DNA from: Lindgomyces ingoldianus
Lineage: Eukaryota > Ascomycota > Dothideomycetes > Pleosporales > Lindgomycetaceae
Direction: 5' to 3'
Assembly (NCBI RefSeq): GCF_010093535.1
Contig: NW_022985237.1
Location: 43,301-104,280, forward strand
Length of the DNA: 60,980 bases
A program made the translations under genes and the position numbers. Under the pieces are notes generated by a model that saw only the letters and a list, made by a program, of their open reading frames with translations, made no database searches and was not told the DNA's origin. Positions 11,865 to 24,252 of the stretch are shown here, one piece after another (the first letter of the stretch is position 1; each line of letters opens with the position of its first letter).

Positions 11865-12871
11865 TAAATATAGTCTAATACTGCTAAGGTATAGTTTACT
11901 AACACATGTGTAAGTTTTTTTTTTTATAAAAAGAAATTTCTAGTCTTTTAAAGCTATCTTAAGCTATAAGCAGCAGCCTAAAACATAAGAAGTAAAAAAA
12001 ATAAAAAGAGAGCTTTTAAAGCTCTTTTAAAGTCTACTTAAAGCTTAGTGTAAGTAGTGTAAGTTATAAAAAGCTAGAAAGCTAGTCTTTTTACAGCTAG
12101 TTTCTAGGTAGCTTTATTTTACTAGAGTGCTAAGCTGCTTTGTTAGGTTTTAGCTTTAAAAGCTCTAGTATTTAACTTTTAAGTAGATATTATAGCGCTT
12201 TTAAGTAGCTAAAGATAAAGTAAAGAGAGTTTAAAAGAAGTTTAAAAAAAAGTCTAAAAGTATTTAACAGCTTACTATTAAACATTCTAAGTAAAATGTT
12301 TATTAAGTTATAATAATATTATGTATAACTATAACTTAACTTTTTACTTTTATACTTTACTATTTACTAAGTAATCTATGCCTTTTATACTAGCTCTAAA
12401 AGCTTTAATCTACTTATATAAAGCTTCTAAAAGCTCTAGCTAACTTAAATGCTTATTATAAAAAGCTTTTAATTTATAAAGAAAATTTATAAAATTTAAA
12501 GCTTTATACAAGACTAGATTAGAGTTATGTTCTACTTATTTTACTTAGTACTTAAGTGTTTTTTAATAAAGCTTACTAGTAAGTATTTTCTTTACTTTCT
12601 ACTGTTTTACTTTATTAATTATAATTCTAGGGGGTTTAAAAGGTTTTTATTTTAAAAAAAGATTCTAAGAGTTCTTATAAAGTATATTTAGTATAAAGAT
12701 GTTATATATCTTTAACTTTAAAAGTAGTTTTAAGTAATATAAGTTTCTAACTTACTTAAGTACTTTAAAAAGGCTTTTTTATTAATTCGATAGTTTTTAG
12801 CTAGGTCTTCAAATAGCTAGGTCTTTAAATAGCTAGGTTCTTAGTGTTTAAGTAGACTATGTTGCTAACCT

Positions 12872-13172
12872 TGTAACAATTCTTAGGAATTGTTCTATCT
12901 TAGGTGGCCTAGAACCTATCTAGAAGGTTCTTGTATTAGCTCTAACTCTAACCTAGCTCTAACTCTGCTATACCCTCTGCTGTACCTCTATCCCTCTAAG
13001 TATTTAGTTGTATCTCTTCTCTTAGCTAGCTTAGTAGTTTTCTAATATCCTTTTGTACAAGGACTATAAGTGTTAATAGAATTCCTAGGTTATTAAGCCC
13101 CTACACACTTTAATATGCTTCTACGTAGATTCCTACTGCATTTAAACCTATTATCTTGCCTGCGCTGTTACA
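12872..13172 (+). mobile_element. Solo Gypsy-A LTR inverted inside Gypsy-A2
   Basis: 301 bp, TGTAACAATTC to GCGCTGTTACA, oriented opposite to the host element. Flanks read AACCT and AACGT, a 5-bp duplication with one mismatch. Comparison with the uninterrupted Gypsy-A3 (around 53925) shows a clean insertion. Confidence 0.87.
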
Positions 13173-13441
13173 AACGTCTTAGTTAACTAGCTAGTAGTAG
13201 TAGTAGTTAACTATAGTTTGCATTTAATTTTAAGCTTTTTTCATATAGGTCTTAGCTAACTCTTAGGCTGCGTGCATGTATGTTGCTACTGCTAGGGCAT
13301 TCTTATAATTTAACTTGTCTATAGCTGTAATAGGTTCTGTAGAATGTTTCTAATTCTAGCTTTAACATAGTTTAGAGCTATATAAAACTTAATATAGAAA
13401 TATTTTAATTATTACATAAAGTAGAGTTATCTAAGCATAAT

Positions 13442-13855
13442 TGTTGCGTTTTGCTAAAAGGTTAACCTTCTAGCTAGCACAGCAGAAGGATATATATAGA
13501 CGGATAGCTGTATGCGACACACCCCCTAGCTTAAACAGTAGAATAAGAGAGGAAAAACAACCTTAACACACTCTCTTCTAGCCTAAGCAATAGAACTTAG
13601 AGATAGATCTAAATATAAGGTAGCCTCTATAATAAGCGCACTGCCTAAATGCTCTTTGCTAAGCATAGGAATTAAACACACAGTGTTTAAAGAGAATGTA
13701 ATTCTATTAGTAGAGTAGAGGTGTAAAAAATTTTATGCGCTAACTATCTACACTACACTGTAAACTAGGCTTATAACTACTGTGTTTTACTAAAAGGTTA
13801 ACCTTCTAGCTAGCACAGCAGAAGAATATATATAGACAGATAACTGTACGCAACA
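13442..13855 (-). mobile_element. TRIM-like element (terminal-repeat retrotransposon in miniature)
   Basis: A 414-bp unit has 75-78-bp direct repeats at 13442-13519 and 13781-13855, both bounded by TGTTG/TGTG and CGACA/CAACA. Read on the minus strand, GCTAGGGGGTG lies directly before the 3' repeat, a good polypurine tract. The 260-bp interior shows no coding signal. Size and structure fit a TRIM, which must be mobilised by another element's proteins. It lies exactly where about 1.95 kb of Gypsy-A2 is missing, and no target duplication is seen (ATAAT on one side, ATAGG on the other). Confidence 0.78.
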
Positions 13856-14837
13856 ATAGGTCTTAATAGAAGTTTGTTTATATATAGTATTAAATACATA
13901 TTCTTACAAGTAATAGCGTTAAGTTTATAGTAATTAACATAAATTTATAAGTTGCTATTTAGTTTCTGTACATAAAAAAAAGAAATGTAAAAGAGCTTTA
14001 ACTTTGCTTAATAACGCTATATTTTAGATTATCTATAATATATTTTTATTACCTCTAGTTTCTTAACGTTCTGTTTGTATAACAGGCTATAACTGTTAGA
14101 GAGAGGTTCTATAAAGACGATCTTATAATTATATAAGCGATGTGCTAGTAATTAGTAAACTATAGTGTAGCGAAATATATCTTAGTAATAATAGTATTTA
14201 AATAGTAATTAAAAGTTTACTAATGTTTTATTTTTATATTTATTATCTAACTATAAGGCTTACTTATCTTTAATTAAACACTTAATTTTATAAATAAAAG
14301 TTAAAAAAAATTTTATATTAAAATAAAAAGCATTTACTAAGATAAAGATAATAGTAGAGAAATAAAAACTCTTTAAACCTGTTTTAAACTTTTTAATAAA
14401 TAAGTAAAAGAATAATTTAAGTGTTTTTAAACTATAGGTAATAGAAGATTAGTATAATTCTAGTAGCTTTAGTAAACACTTAATGCAGTAGATTGTTAAG
14501 CTGTATAACTGCTAAATATAGTTCTTTTTCTATAGTGTGTTATATTGTCTAATATCTAACTCTACTTCTTTATTACGTGTAGGCTAGTTTAATTGCATAA
14601 GTAAAGGTAGTAAAAGTTTATAAGTAGTAGAATACTTACTAGGCTATATAATCTAATGTTTTTTGTATCTAGTTAGAGTTTAAAATAATGTAACTATTTA
14701 ATGCTAATAATATAATCTTATAAGCTAAAGTTTATATTAATAACAAAGTAGTTTTAGATGCTTCTAATAGTAATTTACATATGCAGGCAGATATACTAGT
14801 AGATAGGAACTTAGATTTAGTCTTAAAAACTCTTAAC

Positions 14838-15127
14838 TGTAACAATTGTCATGAATTGTTCCATTTCAGGTTGCTTAGAACCTCTGAAAGGTTCTTGTAT
14901 CAGCCTCGACCCTGACTCAACCCTGCCCTCTGCTGTTACCTCTATTCCTTTAAATATTTAGTTGCACCTCTTCTCTGTAGCTAGCTTAGTAGTTTTCTAA
15001 TATTCTTTTGTACAAAGCCTATAGGTGTTAATGGAATTCCCAGGTCATTAAGTCCCCACGCAATCCTATATGCCTCTAAGTGGATTCCTACCGCATTTAG
15101 ACCTATTGTCTTGCCTGCGCTGTTAAA
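14838..15127 (+). mobile_element. Second solo Gypsy-A LTR inverted inside Gypsy-A2
   Basis: 290 bp, TGTAACAATTG to CGCTGTTAAA (terminal ACA changed to AAA), with a perfect target duplication TTAAC (14833-14837 and 15128-15132). The uninterrupted site is visible in Gypsy-A3 near 57140. Several CpG sites survive, so it is younger or less mutated than its host. Confidence 0.88.
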
Positions 15128-15415
15128 TTAACTATATCTTTTAAAGGTAAATGTTAGATAAAGACATAAAGGCATTAAGACAAGAACTTAGTAGTTATAA
15201 TGTTAATAAATAGAAAACTATATGCACTAGTATTAACTAAAGGATTTAATTAGACTCTAATGCCTTTTAAGTATAAAATAGTAGAGACTTAGAAGTGTTT
15301 TCCTTTAAATAAGTATAATAAGTTAATATTTAATAGATTATACGTATTTAAGCGTAAAATAAAAGGTTTTTTTTAGGTATTTTTATTTCTTGTCTAAGAA
15401 TCATTTAGGTTATTA

Positions 15416-15544
15416 GCAGAGGTTGCTTTGCTTATTATATTTAAGTTTGTAGAATGAAAAGTTAAGCAGAATCTTCTCTGTTAAACGCGCTAGTTAGTTA
15501 TAATTTCTTACATTCTTTTTTTAAAAATGTATACCTAACACAAG
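15416..15544. other. AT-rich filler without recognisable content
   Basis: No match to any family in the window and no coding signal. It lies between the broken end of Gypsy-A2 and a dispersed repeat. Confidence 0.4.
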
Positions 15545-15690
15545 TGCACCTTTATATTAATTTGCATGTAGTTTGCTCTAGCATGTGTTAAGTAAAACAT
15601 ATTTAAATTATAGTTAGTTGCGTCTGTTCCACCTCTCTAGCTACATTAGTGTGTCGGGGATTAGCATTAGTTACATTAGTGTGTTAGAGG
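15545..15690. repeat. Dispersed repeat of unknown class, copy 1
   Basis: Nearly the same sequence as 31268-31415, including a short internal duplication of TAGCTACATTAGTGTGT. It lies against a Fot/pogo fragment here and just inside the gene-island border in the other copy. It may be an end of an element not otherwise present. Confidence 0.6.
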
Positions 15691-16086
15691 TTAGCAGTTG
15701 CTTACACACCTAAGTTGCTTACTTTTGCTAAGACTACACTACAACAAACTCTATTATAGCCTATAACAACCTGCTCTAGCACTATATAGTATAGTATAGC
15801 CTAGATACTATTTCTACTTCTTGCTTACATGTTTGCGCGTTATGCCTAGTCTAATTGCACTATCTACAGCGTCTTTAGAATAGCTTACCTACTTTAGCCT
15901 ACACATGCTTCTTTGCTGTCTTCCTATCACTGCGCGCCCTAAACTCCTTTAGAGCTGTTAAGCGCAGGCCTTTCTAAATATAGCTGCCTTATTAGCTGCT
16001 AAAAGCTTAGTAATTTCCTATTACGCTAACACTAGCTTATGCGTAATTATTGCTACCCTTTTTAAAGCTTGTTTTCTAGAGGCATT
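15691..16086 (-). mobile_element. Fot/pogo element C fragment (C3), left end without its outermost bases
   Basis: Aligns with about 812-1250 of C1, starting inside the inverted repeat (GCTTACACACC) and running through the segment beginning TATAGCCTATAACAACC. It stops at the Gypsy-D LTR (16087). The outermost terminal bases and the rest of the element are absent. Confidence 0.78.
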
Positions 16087-16569
16087 TGTTACAATCTTTA
16101 CTTCAGGGAACGGTTCCTGAAGTACACGGGGCTAGAGGAAGGGAAGGGGGTTCCGTAAAGGAGAGACTAGGCGGCGACGGTTGTACAGACCGTGCGGCTT
16201 TTGTTCAGGGATTAGAGGGGTAGGCTAACTGTGGTTTGCCTATTGACAGCAGTATAAGGTGCTTAGGTTAAACAGTTCTAGTAGAACAAGATAGAGGTAT
16301 ATATAGTGTAAAATATATAATTAGTATTACTTTTATTATAAAGTAGCAACGGAGGTTGCAGCTCGGTCATACACGCTAAAATCTCGCTTGTCGGCTAAAT
16401 TTTAGCCAATGTATCTAAAAGCTCGCGCGACACGGGAAAACTTCCTCTAAACAGCACCCACCACTACGTCAGGTCGCAGCCTTAAAACTCTCTAAAAACT
16501 CTCTAAATTAAGCGCTATTTCTATCTAAATAGAATTCTTAAACCCCTATAGCAGCCTAAGTACTTGTGT

Positions 16570-18350
16570 AAGTCCTATTCCTCTTATTATTTAGCTCACT
16601 TACTTTTAGGTGGCGCCTTACTAAAAAGTAAGAGCCTAAATATTGTATCCTAATTATATCTGCAGCAATCCTACATTAATTATTATACACTCTATTATTT
16701 GCCGCGTTGTGTTCTAGATTAGGTGCAAAAGACAGTACATGTAAGTACATTTAGAATACAATTCCTTAATTTAAGTTTATACTTAATATTATCTAGGATA
16801 GTGTCTAGAATAAAGAGATGCAACTCTTTATTAAGAGTAAAAAAAGTAGTGTAGCTGCTTAAGTTATCTAAGGCTTTAATCTTTTATATGCTAAGTGTTA
16901 GTGCTAGGTTAATAATTATAAGGTAAGTAAAAATTAACTTTAAATATAATTCTTACCTTAAGTAATGTATTCTAATTATATCTAGCACTTTATCTCTAGT
17001 TGTTCTAGTCTACCTAAGCATGTTTACAAAGCACATGCTCTACTAATTATTAGAAATTAAGCTAAAGGACAGAAGAAAGCAGCTAAACTTTAGATTATTA
17101 AAAGTATACATTTTAAATATAATTCTTAAATTTTAGTTATGCATTCTAATTATATCTAGATATGTATAAGGCAATTATAGAGACTATTTAACAGGCAGCA
17201 GAGAATAGTAATAAGGATGCTAGGCTTACTTTATGTTAAAATTCTGTATGTTTTGCTACTTATAAGATATATTACTAGAATAGCACTAATTATATCTAGC
17301 TACTAAAAACTTAGAAAAAGATCTACATAAATGCCTATATAAAGAAGAAGCAAGTTACTGCTAAAAAAAAAAAGTAGTTAAGGCAGCTAAAAGTAGTATA
17401 ACTAAAGTAAAATACTTTCTATATACATTTTTTAAATTATATTTTAATTATATTTAGCATAAAAAAAAGTTAACTTAGAGAATAATAACTATAATCTAGA
17501 TAAGAATATAAAGGTTAAAGATAGTAAAGTAAGTTAGTTCTAGATATAATTTTTAGATTTATATTTTAAATATATGTATACTTACCTTTTTAAGTGTTTA
17601 ACTATAAAGTTAGCTGTGTTATTTGCTATAATAATTTTAAAGTAAGTATTATTTAGATATTATATATAAAATATATTTAAAAGTCTTAGTCTTATAACAA
17701 CCTATTTATAATCTACGTTGCTAAAGGTATAGAGATGCCTATAATTCTAGGCAAAACTTTTAAGGTATATAGATATATTTTAGATATATTACCTAAGTTT
17801 AAATACTAATTATATTCTAGTTACTTAATATCTTAGCCCTACTTTACATTATTTTTGTTTATAATAATAGTTATAAATCTCTATGTGTAAACTGCAGTAA
17901 GGTGACTAACACATATAGGGCTTATAAGTATAAGTGTTTTTTATTTAAGATATAATTTTTTAAATTTTAGGTTATGTATTCTAATTATATCTAAAATGCA
18001 CTTTTAATAGGGCCTGTGCTAGCTATAACTACTTCCCTAAGTAGGATGTACCTGCTAACTAGTATACAGGCCTAACTCACAAGGGTATCCTGCGTAAGCA
18101 CATTTAAGCAGATAAGAAGTAGTTCTAGATATAATTACTAGATATACATAAAAAAAGCTATAGAAATTTAATTTAAATGCATTACTTAAGGTTTCTTTTT
18201 TAAGCAGCTTAAGCTACTTTTTAAAGATAAAAATTTTATTTAGATATAATCTAAAGGATTTTTTAAGCAGCTAAGGCTACTTTTATAAAAGGTAGATTTA
18301 TTTCAGATATAATACCCCTATATTAACTTAAGTGTTTTATTAGAATATAA
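16570..18350 (+). pseudogene. Unrecognised intron-rich gene on the left arm of MULE-like element E
   Basis: Not recognised. A series of short exons is separated by AT-rich introns of about 50-65 bp that begin GTAAGT or GTATGT and end in CTAATTATATCTAG, a branch site and acceptor. Acceptors can be placed at about 16671, 16800, 16983, 17159, 17300, 17459 and 17820. Exon pieces read like protein once single TAG/TAA codons are ignored, for example SSCSSLPKHVYKAHALL and DARLTLC. No domain could be named. It runs toward the MULE-like gene on the right arm. It could be an accessory gene of the transposon or the 5' part of a second transposase. Limits and exon structure are estimates. Confidence 0.4.
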
Positions 18351-18541
18351 TTCTAAAGCTAATAGCTTTCTCTAACTTAAAAAGTAATTTAAATGTAATA
18401 CTTTATTTTTAATGTTTAAAAAGTAAACTACTTAAAAGCTAAAATTAATATAATATTAAAACTAATTTATATTACTTAATGTCTTAAAAGTATTTTTTAA
18501 AGGTTTTAAAAGTAGTTATTTATATAGTTAATGTTTACTTA

Positions 18542-20381
18542 ACATGGTCTACAAGCGAATGTTCAACACAAGCAAGTGTTCCGCCCTACCACTAAATTTA
18601 ACTTTAAAGACTATTAATTTAACAACGCAAAAATATACTATATAAAATAAACTACTATAGGATTATTTAATATCCTTACATGTATAAGAGTTATGCCTAG
18701 GCTTGTGGCAGCGCTTGCAGCGCTGTGCGCGCGCTGCGCTGCTTTTAGCAGTTAACTTCTCCTAAGGCATTTTGCTACCTTCTGCTATACTAGCAAGCTT
18801 CTAAGTACTTAACTTAAAGCTCTAATAACTTATTAGAGTTCCTTCTTTTTAAATTTGCTTTTTTTTACGCTGCTTGCGCTTTGTAGCTGCCTTATAGGCC
18901 CTTTCTAGGGTAGCTGCTTAATTGCGCTGTAGAACAGTAATATAAGCTATCTTAGTAGCGCCCTTACTTAGCTGCTTTGCTAGATTAAGCATAGTAAAAA
19001 AAGATAAATTCTAATGCCTTTAAATCTAATTATATAGTAGAGTTAACTAAGCCTTAACCTTATAAGAATTGCTAGGTGTTTAAGCCTCCTAGGCAGTATT
19101 TAGTAGTGGAGTAGCTAGCTAATTAGGTAGCTGTATATTAAGCTTTAAGAGCACTAGCTCTAGGTTAAATAAGACTAGTCCTGTAGCTCTAAAGCCTGCG
19201 CAGATATTATCTATTATAATTAAGCAACTAAATGCTGCTTTAAAGGCTAGTAGGAAGGTTAGCTTGTTAATATAGTTAATTTAGTAGTAGATTAACTAGC
19301 TAATCTTAGTACTATACGCGCACTTTAACAGCAAAAAGCAGCTAACGTCAAGCAGCTGTAGAATATGTGACGCGTGTGCTAGCATACAGAGCGCTATAAT
19401 ACGCCTCTGCTTGCAGAGCTCTAGGAATTTAACAGAGTAATAGCTCTTATAGCTATTAAAAATAAGCAGCTGCTATAAGCCTACTAAGCAATTTTTTATG
19501 TGCAGATTAAAGTGCTCTAGCTATGTAATTCTATGTTTATTAGTTATCTAGCTGTTGTTACTAACACTAATAGCCTAGTTCTTTAGTATATCCTTATCCT
19601 TATACTAGGTAGATAAGTAATGCTTGCCTTTAAAGATTATGTATAAAGGTATTGCCTACTTATCTGCGTTAATGCCTGTAATAACTGTCACCTATTTACA
19701 GTTGCCTAGCTGTATAGCCTTTAGCTAATTATGTCTATCTGTGCCTATAATAACTATTTAGCTTAATATAACCCCTATCTAAAAGCCTGTCTTATTAAAA
19801 TTATACATGTCTTAATTTATAATGCTGTACTTTAATTATGTAGCCTCTACAAGCTTAAACTACTTACTTATAATTACTAAATCTTTGCATTTTGCTTATT
19901 AGTAATTATACAGTTAGCTAAGGTAGGTTTTAACTGCTAGCGTACACACAACAAAGTTAGATAGCTAGTTAATACCTACTAGTAGAGCGCCGCGCTTAGT
20001 AAGAAGCTTGTTGGCCATCTCTTGTACAGCACTTAAAGTAGGCGCAAATCCTTAGGAATCTAGATTAAGTATATGCTTAATAATTACTTTCTCTTCTAGC
20101 TTTGTAAGCTTCTTGTTGTTAGCTGTACAGTCGCGTTGTATAGTTATCCCTGCGCGTTGTTAGCAGAGAGCTATTTAATTAACATTATAGAGTGCTGCAG
20201 CGCGCCTCTTAGTTAAAGACGTGTCTCTATTAAGAGCTTAAATAGCTAGGTTAATTCTAGCCTTTTTTAAAGATAATTAATTGTATAGTTGTTAATGCAT
20301 CACAGTTAGTAGTAGGTTAGCTGCGTTTTAGTAGTGGGGCGGAACACTCGCTTATGTTGAACATTCGCTTGTGGACCATGT
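18542..20381 (-). mobile_element. Fot/pogo transposon F nested in element E
   Basis: 1840 bp with inverted repeats of about 55 bp (ACATGGTCTACAAGCGAATG at the left end, its inverse ending GACCATGT on the right) and TA duplicated outside (18540-18541 and 20382-20383). Coding on the minus strand shows the segment YNFNKTGF*IGVILS around 19775-19830 and a following VTVITGINA, the DDE-domain signature of Fot1/pogo transposases, here with Asp changed to Asn and stops. A CpG-rich patch near 18700-18740 (GCGCGCGCTGCGCTGC) escaped mutation. It is a different family from element C: the termini differ. Confidence 0.85.
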
Positions 20382-20399
20382 TAACTATTTTATCTTTAA

Positions 20400-23300
20400 A
20401 TCTAATAATAATTGCGTTAAAAATAGTACTAATAGGTATAAAATAAAAAGCGTAAGTATATATTATAATGCGAAACATAATTAAAAATATATTATAGATG
20501 TGTTTATAATCTATTTAGCTACTTATATTTACTTTTGTTATCTACATCTAAGTTCTCTATAGCTAAGCCTATTACTAGACAACACTTTTTATATTAGATC
20601 TTAAAAGCTAGGAGCTTTATTTAGTGTTTTTTAAGCTTAAACTGCTGTATATCCTATTTATCTACTATAGTTAGTAGCCTTAGAAGTAACCCTTATAACA
20701 GGATGTAGCGTAGCTTTAAAGGTAAACTAGTTAAGCTAGTAATAAAGTTAGCAATGCATTTAGAATGTAATTTAGTTGTATCCTACTGCTTCTTTAGAGA
20801 AGGGACACATAGAGACAGGGTAGATCTAGAGTAAGTAAGCAATGTATCTAATATGTATCTAATATGTATCTAATATGTATCTAAACATACCTTGTTAATT
20901 TTAGAACACAAGACAGCAACTTAGCAGACAAGACAGACACTCTACAAGACTTAATTAGTGCCTAAGAGCTTTATTTAGCTAGCTAACTATAGTAAGCACT
21001 ACTAGGTATATTACTGCTTAAGGTAGCAGTAAATAGCACTTAGTTTTTAATTTCCTCTATAAGATTAATTTCTTTTATTCTTATAATCTCTTGCGCTGCA
21101 ACACACTTTAGAATGTATTAAGAATTAATTCTAAATATATTTTAAAAGCTTGCTTACTTTTATAAAGTATATGCTTCTTATACTACTTATTTATTAAGCA
21201 ATTATAGTAGGTGTAGGATACACCTTTGTTCTAGGCAGTACACTCCTCTATAATACATTAATCTATAGACTAGGCCCTAATTAGAATGTAATTAGTATGT
21301 ATTCTAAATTAAATTAGAATATAATAACAAGTAGAACATACTTAAAAACTATAGGCAGGAGATGCTGCTAGGTTCTATAAGCATAAAACACATTTACTGT
21401 CTACTTAACACTATTAGTGTGCAGGTGTTGTGAAAGGAAGTTAGAAGTAGGAATATTAGAAAAATTTAGATTTAATCTAGCAGTAATTATAAAGTGTTTT
21501 TTATAGTAGGCCTACTGCTAAATTAAATTATATTTATTCTCTAGAATATAATTAGCAACATTATAAAATGCATAATAAATAAATTTTTAAAACATACTAA
21601 TTAGTAGATCTAGGATCTAGTAATATTTAGTAGCTAATGCCTTTAGTATAGTAACTATTTAGGCATAAATAGAGTAGTAAGTCTATCTAGGCCTAGCAGC
21701 TCTTTTAATACTACGCCTAAAGTAGACATAGTAGAAGATAAAAAGTTGCCTTACTTACTACCTCTAATTATAGCTGTACAGATTAATAGACTAAAGCTAA
21801 TGCGTAATACCTGCATATAATTAGTATCAATTTTTATTAGTTTTAGCATAATATAGAATGCATTTTATATCTACTTACTAGCTAGTTGCTTTCTATTTAT
21901 ATTAGTAACTAAGGCTATTAAGCCTTTGCTATGTAAGTATTAGAAGTAAAGTTGTTTATTTATTATCTTAAAGACAAGCTTATTAATACGCGCTATTATA
22001 CACTAATAAGTAACACACCTAGCGCTATTAGTAATAATACAAAAATATAAAATGTCTAGATACATTAATAATATATTTAGAATGTATATAGATTTGTAAC
22101 TTACTTTTCTTATACTTTTTACTTTATAATACAGCAATAATCTTATTAAAGGCAGTGTTATAGATATATTTAAAAGACATATTAATCTTAAAAGACTTTT
22201 ATTAGAGTAAAAGCTTAATTTACTGCTTATAGCAATAAATAATTATAACTCTATTAGTATTATTATAGTAGCTTTAGATATAGCGCTAGATATATTAGAA
22301 ATGCATTCTAAATATATTTATAAAATATACTTACCTCTTCTACTAGCAAGAAACGCTGCTAATAATACTTAGCTAGTACACTATAAGTAGTCTTGCCTTA
22401 GGAATAGGCAAGTAGGCGTTCTTAGTATAGAAGACGCCTAATTTAATTTTTATTTATAAAAGACTAGTAAATCTAAGGGAGAGTAGCTGCATAGTAGTTA
22501 TTATAGAATTAATAAAGCATTAGGCTCTATAAAAACTAGGCTGTAGCAGTAAGTTTAGTTCTAAATACATTTTAAATACATATAAAATGTTTTTACTTAC
22601 TAAGCATTATATTAAGTGTAATGTAGTTAGCTATTACTTTAACTAAATAATTAATAACATCTTCTAGAGCATAACTAAAAGAAAAAGGGCAACTAATATA
22701 TGTCTTAAATAAAATAAATATTGTAATTAGCTTATTAATCTAGTTATTAAAAATAATAAAGTAAAAATAAAAGGCATAGCTGTTATATTAAACTATGTTT
22801 CTTTAGCCTTATAAATAGTTAATACCTAGATACATTAAAAGTTAATTTAGAATAAATATATAGCTATTCTTTAAATAGACTTACTATATATTTAGCACTT
22901 TAAGATGCTTAGCTTAATAACACTATAGTATTTAAGTGCCTTTTAAGGTACTTTAACACTACGCACTAACTTTTCTAAAAGAGGCTTATTAAAGGTATTA
23001 GGCAAAAGCTACTTATAAAAGTGCTTGCTATACTTTTCTAAAGCTGCGCAATAGTTTTTATAGGCTAAGTAGAGAGTTAATCTACTATTTAGGTCTTAAA
23101 TATATTAGAAACTTATGCTAAATATAATAAAAGTATTATAAAAATGTATTTAAAAGTAAGCTTACTAGAAATCTTAGCTACTTAATTATAAGCTTATAGC
23201 TCTCTACTTATAAATTATAAGCTTTATATACATAAAACCTAGTCTATGCCCTTTAGAAAATTACTATAAATTTACACCTCTTTAAATCTATTTTTAATAT

Positions 23301-24160
23301 ATTATTAATTATATAGAGCTTTGCATAATAAGCTTACATTAAATCTAAAATCTATTTATATTACATGTTAGATAGGTCTAGATGTAGGTATTTGCAGCTA
23401 CAGAATCCTGTGCACTAATATTTAGCACAGAGGGCATTACACCTAAGGTAGAGTAAGTAGACTAGGCAGAATAGTAAGACAACTTAGCACAAGAATTAGT
23501 AACCTTAATATAATAATAATACATTAGTAATAAATTTTTAAAGTATCTTTAAAAAATTAGCTACTGTAAGTACCTTTAACATTAATATAGCTTACTGCTA
23601 AGTAGAGTTATTATAATTAAGTACATAAGCGTACCTATCTAGATATGTATAGAGGTATTTAGGTAGGATCTAGCTACTGTCTATCTTATAAGCAATAATA
23701 AAGTTAATGCTTTTAGTAAGTGCTAGCTATACATTATCTTTTTTCTATAATACACTTAGAGTATATTTTAAATAAATAATAAATGTATCTTAGAGCTTAC
23801 TTACCTATATATTAGGGCTTATAGGCTTAACCTTTAGCAGAGGATAGCTACACTTTTTAGTAAGGGCCTTATCCTTATCCTTAATAATAAGGTCCTGTGT
23901 ATTAATAGTAAGATTGTTAACTAGGGTTTAAGCTTGCTTAACTAGGCAGTAGTATTGCTAGATAACTTCTATAAAAGAAGGCATAGGAGAAGGTACAGTA
24001 TTAGGAGATATTAAAGATATAAATTGTTAAGTTTCTAGATACAAAAAGGCTTAATTACAATTGTATCCTAGAATGCGCCAGATATGCTCCTAATTTATAA
24101 TTAAAATGTACCTACACTGCTATTTGCGTCCCCTGCTTCTGTTGCAGGGCTATTACCTTT
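20400..24160 (-). pseudogene. MULE-like transposase gene of element E, intron-rich, RIP-degraded
   Basis: Read on the minus strand, exons are separated by introns beginning GTAAGT at about 23817, 22876, 22604, 22335, 22110 and 21891, ending TCTAG, TTTAG or GCAG. The early exon begins near 23985 with MPSFIEVI. A later exon contains KINMSFKYI near 22175. After an intron, another exon has ITNSARCVTY and then YLHSKGLIALV (near 21930) followed by NRKQL. I read these as the segment of MULE transposases in which a conserved aromatic/charged motif is followed by His-x-x-Gly-x-Gly; this is from memory of the family and not a search. Frequent stops make it non-functional. The exon set is incomplete. 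Confidence 0.5.
20843..20890. repeat. Short tandem repeat, about four 11-bp units
   Basis: Four near-identical units of ATGTATCTAAT in a row inside element E. The unit resembles the 3' ends of introns in the MULE-like gene (AATGTATCTAG), so it may be expanded intron sequence. Confidence 0.7.
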
Positions 24161-24194
24161 TACATACTAGCTTTGTAGCCGAAAGATGACCTTG

Positions 24195-24252
24195 CATATA
24201 TAAAAGTTAAGCTAGACACAAAAAAGTTAAGCTAGATACAAAAAAGTTAAAA
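24195..24252. repeat. Subterminal direct repeats of element E
   Basis: Three copies of AAAAGTTAAGCTAGACACAA or a variant of it lie about 90 bases inside the right inverted repeat of element E. Subterminal repeats of this kind often bind transposase in MULE and hAT elements; that role is inference here. Confidence 0.55.

Larger units (their letters stand above)
11248..15415 (-). pseudogene. Gypsy-A2 internal region, RIP-degraded, with deletion and nested insertions
   Basis: Collinear with Gypsy-A3: 11248-13440 matches about 52322-54180, 13856-14837 matches about 56135-57140, and 15133-15415 matches about 57150-57400. Roughly 1.95 kb, including the reverse transcriptase active-site region, is missing where the TRIM now sits (13442-13855). 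The gag end and 5' LTR beyond 15415 are also missing. Nested within it are a solo TRIM LTR (11788-11864) and two inverted solo Gypsy-A LTRs (12872-13172 and 14838-15127). No frame is open. Confidence 0.82.
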
